From positions 62,001-126,000 of the forward strand of contig JAWKMJ010000004.1 in NCBI GenBank assembly GCA_041392305.1: a stretch of 64,000 bases of DNA, written 5' to 3'. Origin of the DNA: JAGQYP01 sp041392305. Its GTDB lineage: Bacteria > Bacteroidota > Bacteroidia > Flavobacteriales_D > Crocinitomicaceae. Positions within the stretch are counted from its first letter, which is position 1, and each line of letters begins with the position of its first letter. The translations under genes were made by a program, and so were the position numbers. Under the pieces are notes generated by a model. That model searched no databases. It had not been told where the DNA came from and saw only the letters and a program-made list of their open reading frames with translations. This document shows positions 60,135-64,000 of the stretch, one piece after another.

Positions 60135-61193
60135 ATGATAGATACCAATTTTTATTCCTTAAAAATTTCAAATATTACAAAGGAAACAGAAGATACTGTT
60201 TCCATCTCTTTTGATGTAGATCCAACTTTAAGTTCAAAATTTGATTTTATTCCAGGTCAATATTTGACTTTGAAAGCCATGATCAATGGCGAAGATATCA
60301 GAAGATCTTATTCAATTTCCTCTGGCAAAGGGGAAGGGTTGAGAGTGGCTGTAAAACAAATTCAAAAAGGTGTTTTCTCTACTTACGCAAACCAAGAGCT
60401 TAAGGTAGGACAGGAAATGGAAGTCATGCCACCAACAGGAAATTTTGTATTGAAAAATCAAGGAAATGGTTCAATTTCAGTCTTTGTAGCTGCTGGATCT
60501 GGGATTACGCCAGTGTTATCCATGGTTAAAGAAACCTTGAGCAATACAAATCAAACGGCTGTTTTGATTTATGGGAATAAAAATATGAATAGCGTCATCT
60601 ATAAGGAGGAAATTGAGAAATTGATGGACACTTATGGAGACAGACTTCAAATGCATTATGTAATTTCCAGGGATGATTCCTATGATGGATTGAAAGGAAG
60701 AATCAATGTGGAGATTGTCAAGACGGTAACTGAAAGCATTAATATGTCAGAAATCTCTGGAGTATACTTATGTGGCCCAGAGGATATGGTCAAGAATACT
60801 TCAACGGAATTCGAATTTATGGGTGTTTCAAAAGATAAAATTCATTTTGAATTATTTTTTGTGGCGGAATCTGAAGAAGCGAAAGAAGCAGAATCCAATT
60901 TGGCAACTGGAACTTCTAGAGTTACCATGATCATTGATGATGAGGAGTTTGAATTTGAATTGGCAATGAATGGTCCAACTATCCTTGAAGCAGGAGCTGA
61001 AGCAGGAGCAGATTTACCTTTTGGATGTAAAGGAGGTGTATGCTGTACTTGTAAGGCAAAAGTTATGGAAGGGAAGGCTAAAATGATCCAGAACTATGCT
61101 CTTGATCCTGATGAAGTAGAACAAGGGTTTATTCTTACTTGTCAATCACATCCCGAGTCCGATAATTTAGTAGTTAGTTTCGACGAATATTAA
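60135..61193 (+). CDS. PaaE-like ferredoxin-NADP reductase with 2Fe-2S domain
   Basis: The start is the ATG at 60135 (MIDTNFYSLK), 352 residues; the TTG at 60117 overlaps the promoter. The FAD-binding barrel has RRSYSISSG, the NAD(P) domain has VAAGSGITPVLSM and YLCGPEDM, and the C-terminal plant-type 2Fe-2S ferredoxin has CKGGVCCTC and a last Cys in ILTCQ. It passes electrons from NAD(P)H to an oxygenase or other acceptor. The PaaE family serves phenylacetyl-CoA epoxidase, but no paaA-D genes are visible, so the partner is unknown. A paralogue follows 4 bp later. Confidence 0.9.
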   Translation: MIDTNFYSLKISNITKETEDTVSISFDVDPTLSSKFDFIPGQYLTLKAMINGEDIRRSYSISSGKGEGLRVAVKQIQKGVFSTYANQELKVGQEMEVMPPTGNFVLKNQGNGSISVFVAAGSGITPVLSMVKETLSNTNQTAVLIYGNKNMNSVIYKEEIEKLMDTYGDRLQMHYVISRDDSYDGLKGRINVEIVKTVTESINMSEISGVYLCGPEDMVKNTSTEFEFMGVSKDKIHFELFFVAESEEAKEAESNLATGTSRVTMIIDDEEFEFELAMNGPTILEAGAEAGADLPFGCKGGVCCTCKAKVMEGKAKMIQNYALDPDEVEQGFILTCQSHPESDNLVVSFDEY

Positions 61194-61197
61194 AACT

Positions 61198-62256
61198 ATG
61201 GCTCTATTTAAGAAAATTTTCAGCAAAAAGGAAGACAAAGTATCGAAAGGGTTCTATTTGCTTACTGTTGACAAAGTGGAAAAGAACACAAATGATACAG
61301 CTGTCGTTTCACTAACTATTCCAGAGGAATTAAGATCTACTTTTCAATTCAAACCTGGTCAGTATTTAACAGGAAACTTTAAAACCTCTCAAGGGAATTT
61401 CCATCGATCGTATTCTATATGCAGCGATTCAGCTGATAATAGCACGATACAAATTGCTTGTAAAAAAATTGAGGGAGGAAAAGTTAGTAGCCATATTAAT
61501 GATCAGTTACAAGCTGGTACCCAAATTGAATTCATGAAACCTGAAGGGAATTTCATATTGGATTCCAACGCAAAAAAGGTAACTGCTATCTGCGCAGGTT
61601 CTGGAATTACACCTATAATGTCCATGATTCAACATATTGAAAGAGTTGGAGGTCAGATGGACTTGTTTTATGGTAGTCGAAATCAAAATGAAAAGATCTT
61701 TAAATCAGAGATAGACCGGACTTCAGATAAAATCAGTAAAAATTATTTTCTTTCTGGAGAGAATAAAGATGGATTTATTGAAGGAAGAATTACACCAAAA
61801 ACACTGGAAGAAAAAGTTGATTTGAATTCGGATGCTTTCTATTTGTGTGGACCAGAGGGGTTGATTTTCTCTACCAAAGATTTTCTGATTGAAAAAGGTG
61901 TACCTGAAAATAAAATTCGTTTTGAATTGTTCACCACTCCGGTAAGTGTAAAGGCAAAGGACATTAAATCAGGAAGTGCAACTTGTCATGTGGCAGTGAC
62001 ATTGAACGGCGAAACCAATGAAATGGATGTGGATACTTCTAAAATGTTATTGGATAGTTTCTACAAAAATGGAATGGAAGCTCCCTTCTCTTGTAAAGGT
62101 GGGGTATGCTGTACGTGCAAAGCAAAAGTTCAGGAAGGATCAGCAGAAATGAAGCTGAATCTTTCGTTGACGGATAAAGAAATTGAAGAAGGTTACATTT
62201 TGACTTGTCAGGCTGTGGCAACTTCAGACACATTAAAACTGACTTTCGACGAATAA
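61198..62256 (+). CDS. PaaE-like reductase, tandem paralogue
   Basis: A 352-residue paralogue of the preceding gene with the same three domains: FAD motif HRSYSICSD, NAD(P) motif CAGSGITPIMSM with YLCGPEGL, and ferredoxin CKGGVCCTC plus ILTCQ. The N-terminal ~15 residues are an extra Lys-rich stretch. All four cluster Cys are kept, so both copies should be active. Its TAA stop overlaps the ATG of the next gene (TAATG). Confidence 0.9.
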   Translation: MALFKKIFSKKEDKVSKGFYLLTVDKVEKNTNDTAVVSLTIPEELRSTFQFKPGQYLTGNFKTSQGNFHRSYSICSDSADNSTIQIACKKIEGGKVSSHINDQLQAGTQIEFMKPEGNFILDSNAKKVTAICAGSGITPIMSMIQHIERVGGQMDLFYGSRNQNEKIFKSEIDRTSDKISKNYFLSGENKDGFIEGRITPKTLEEKVDLNSDAFYLCGPEGLIFSTKDFLIEKGVPENKIRFELFTTPVSVKAKDIKSGSATCHVAVTLNGETNEMDVDTSKMLLDSFYKNGMEAPFSCKGGVCCTCKAKVQEGSAEMKLNLSLTDKEIEEGYILTCQAVATSDTLKLTFDE

Positions 62257-62933
62257 TGAATATCATTATCACAGGTGCAGGAAGAGGAATTGGATTTGAG
62301 TTGGTAAAGAAACTCTCCTCCAATTTTGATAATAAAATCTACGCCGTATCTCGAAATCTAGATAGAATTGAAAAACTGGGTGCATCGAATGTGATGCATA
62401 AATCGATTGATTTTTCGGATGAGACCCTGGATGAAAAACTAGGAATGCTGATTGAGGAAATCGAGGAAGTAGATGTGATTATCAATAATGCTGGAATCCT
62501 TGTCAATCAGCCTTTTGAAAAGTTATCTAAAGTGGACTTACTTCGCACCTATGAAGTCAATGTTTTTGGTCCCTTTAGATTGATTCAAGCGGCCTTACCC
62601 AAATTGAAAAAGGGAAGTCATGTGGTCAATATCTCCTCTATGGGCGGATTCCAAGGTAGTGCCAAGTTTCCTGGTTTATCGGCTTATTCTTCATCTAAAG
62701 CTGCAATTGCAAATTTAACTGAATTGCTTGCAGAGGAACTTAAAGAAAAGGAAATTGCTGTCAATTGCTTGGCTCTTGGGGCAGTGCAAACGGAGATGTT
62801 GGAAGAGGCTTTTCCTGGTTACCAAGCACCCACATCACCTGCTGAAATGGCAAAGTTTATTGCTGATTTCGCAATCAACGGTTCAAAATATTTTAACGGG
62901 AAAATATTACCTGTATCTTTGTCGACTCCTTAA
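62256..62933 (+). CDS. Short-chain dehydrogenase/reductase
   Basis: A 225-residue SDR from the ATG at 62256. ITGAGRGIGFELV is the cofactor loop, NNAGILVNQP the structural NAG motif, and VNISSMGG with YSSSKAA gives the catalytic Ser-Tyr-Lys. Substrate unknown. It overlaps the reductase stop, so it is part of the same operon and may act on the same pathway. Confidence 0.92.
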   Translation: MNIIITGAGRGIGFELVKKLSSNFDNKIYAVSRNLDRIEKLGASNVMHKSIDFSDETLDEKLGMLIEEIEEVDVIINNAGILVNQPFEKLSKVDLLRTYEVNVFGPFRLIQAALPKLKKGSHVVNISSMGGFQGSAKFPGLSAYSSSKAAIANLTELLAEELKEKEIAVNCLALGAVQTEMLEEAFPGYQAPTSPAEMAKFIADFAINGSKYFNGKILPVSLSTP

Positions 62934-62944
62934 AAGAGTGACTT

Positions 62945-63622
62945 ATGCGAATTGATATTTTAACTGTTCTTCCACAATTGCTGGAGGGACCACTCAAAGA
63001 ATCCATATTAAAAAGAGCGGCCGAGAAAGAACTCGTTGAGATACATATTCATAATATCAGAGATTTTTCTACGCACTCCAATAAGAATGTAGATGATTAT
63101 CAATATGGCGGTGGAGCAGGAATGGTCATTGCACCCCAACCCCTTTCAGATTGTATTGAAAGCCTAACAAAGGACAGAACTTACGACGAGATCATTTATA
63201 TGACTCCGGATGGAAAAGTATTAGATCAAAGGGATTGCAATGAAATGTCTTTGTTAGGAAATTTGATGATTATTTGTGGTCATTACAAAGGGATTGATCA
63301 CCGAATAAGAGAAATGTATGTGACCCACGAAATTTCCATTGGAAGTTATGTTTTAACAGGTGGTGAATTGGCTGCGGCCGTTACAGTAGATGCGATTGTT
63401 CGATTAATCCCCGGAGTAATCAATGATGAAACTTCAGCATTAACTGATTCTTTTCAAGATGGATTGTTAGCTCCGCCCGTGTATACCCGACCAGCAGAAT
63501 TTAAAGGACACAAGGTTCCTGATGTATTGTTAAGCGGAGATCAGAAAAAAATAGATGCCTGGAGAGAAGAACAAGCCCTTAAAATCACAAAAGAAAAAAG
63601 ACCCGATTTACTGGAAGATTGA
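62945..63622 (+). CDS. trmD: tRNA (guanine-N1-)-methyltransferase
   Basis: A 225-residue SPOUT enzyme that methylates G37 of tRNAs. MRIDILTVLPQLLEGPL opens the family, DDYQYGGGAGMVIAPQPL, ICGHYKGIDHRI and SIGSYVLTGGELAA form the knot and SAM site, and the PPVYTRPAEFKGHKVPDVLLSG motif is conserved. Length is normal. rpsP, rimM and rplS, its usual partners, are not adjacent. Starts 11 bp after the SDR gene. Confidence 0.97.
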   Translation: MRIDILTVLPQLLEGPLKESILKRAAEKELVEIHIHNIRDFSTHSNKNVDDYQYGGGAGMVIAPQPLSDCIESLTKDRTYDEIIYMTPDGKVLDQRDCNEMSLLGNLMIICGHYKGIDHRIREMYVTHEISIGSYVLTGGELAAAVTVDAIVRLIPGVINDETSALTDSFQDGLLAPPVYTRPAEFKGHKVPDVLLSGDQKKIDAWREEQALKITKEKRPDLLED

Positions 63623-64000
63623 TCATTCGCGTCATCATACCAGCCCATAATGAGGAACTATCCATTGGAAAAGTCATCCAGGAGATTCCAAAAGATTTGG
63701 TAAAAGAAGTAATTGTTTGCAATAATAATTCATCAGACCAAACAGAAAAAGAAGCCAACAGTGCTGGGGCAACAGTTTTGAATGAACCTTTAATGGGTTA
63801 TGGCTATGCTTGTTTGAGAGGAATTCGGTACATCAATCAAAATTATCCTGAGACAGAAATTGTTGTTTTTTTAGATGGGGATTACTCAGATTATCCTGAA
63901 CAAATGATTGATGTGGTTCGTCCCATTTTGGAGGAAGACATGGATTTGGTGATTGGATCTAGAGCCTTAGGAAATCAGGAAGAGGGGAGCATGACATTTC
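63619..64000 (+). CDS. Glycosyltransferase family 2 (3' end outside window)
   Basis: The frame opens with a TTG (63619-63621) overlapping the trmD stop and stays open to the window edge, ~127 codons. IIPAHNEELSIGKVIQEIP, CNNNSSDQTEKEA and VFLDGDYSDYPEQM are the GT2 nucleotide-sugar and metal motifs; GSRALGNQEEGSMT resembles the dolichol-phosphate mannosyltransferase-like group. It probably transfers a sugar to a lipid carrier or glycan. Being cut by the edge, its C-terminal part is unknown. Confidence 0.87.
   Translation, partial: MIIRVIIPAHNEELSIGKVIQEIPKDLVKEVIVCNNNSSDQTEKEANSAGATVLNEPLMGYGYACLRGIRYINQNYPETEIVVFLDGDYSDYPEQMIDVVRPILEEDMDLVIGSRALGNQEEGSMTF

Noticed and set aside
60135..62256. 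Phenylacetate degradation cluster (paa)
   Set aside because: Only reductase-type genes are present; no epoxidase, isomerase or ligase genes are adjacent.

Overview
The window reads as a Bacteroidota chromosome, most likely Flavobacteriales. The evidence is three type IX secretion (T9SS) C-terminal sorting domains, many exported proteins and lipoproteins, a GWxTD protein, an HU/SPOR fusion, the glycine-lipid gene pair, A+T-rich DNA without Shine-Dalgarno runs, and repeated TAnnTTTG -7 promoter motifs. The genus cannot be read from the sequence.

Region 1 (1-14141) is accessory DNA at a tRNA-Arg(ACG) locus. Two identical 74-nt tRNA-Arg genes (3463-3536 and 13939-14012, minus strand) bracket about 10.4 kb that starts with a tyrosine recombinase. 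Cargo: a T9SS-exported M4 metalloprotease coupled to a barrel-like protein, a JAMM-motif protein with an overlapping partner gene, an XRE repressor with candidate operators, a RadC-like JAB protein, several unknown genes and an HNH nuclease. DNA left of the first tRNA ends in the same flank as DNA left of the second, so two related elements probably sit in tandem; the left one runs out of the window. It carries three lipoprotein genes separated by related intergenic modules. A third tRNA-Arg fragment, split by a palindromic insert, lies at 14055-14141.

Region 2 (14288-33083) is core chromosome in short operons: glycine-lipid acyltransferases, dusB-rlmB, an SF1 helicase, msrB with a VOC lipoprotein, an HTTM/DUF5819 membrane pair, fumarylacetoacetase, diacylglycerol kinase, a GH3-like/beta-lactamase fusion, an RNA methyltransferase, Nudix and pyrE (divergent), an SRPBCC protein and biotin ligase. 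Several spacers here are made of short repeated words.

Region 3 (33151-55442) holds cell-envelope and core genes: rsfS-ftsH-DUF2007-cdsA-psd (silencing factor, membrane protease, phosphatidylethanolamine synthesis), a zinc-ribbon/Nif3 pair, lpxK-PNP-gatB-two TlpA-like thioredoxins-lpxH, an Omp85 barrel with a GWxTD protein, OsmC, lipA and a 1085-residue T9SS-secreted beta-propeller-like protein.

Region 4 (55443-64000) has tRNA-Ala(GGC) beside fragments of tRNA-Ala, then mpl, an MBL-fold hydrolase, an HU/SPOR protein, two tandem PaaE-like flavin/2Fe-2S reductases, an SDR, trmD and the start of a family 2 glycosyltransferase cut by the window edge.

The observations most worth following up are the tandem tRNA-Arg elements, the 3-kb cargo module bounded by duplicated integrase ends, the JAMM pair, tRNA fragments interrupted by palindromes, and genes whose promoter lies 4 nt from the start codon (likely leaderless).
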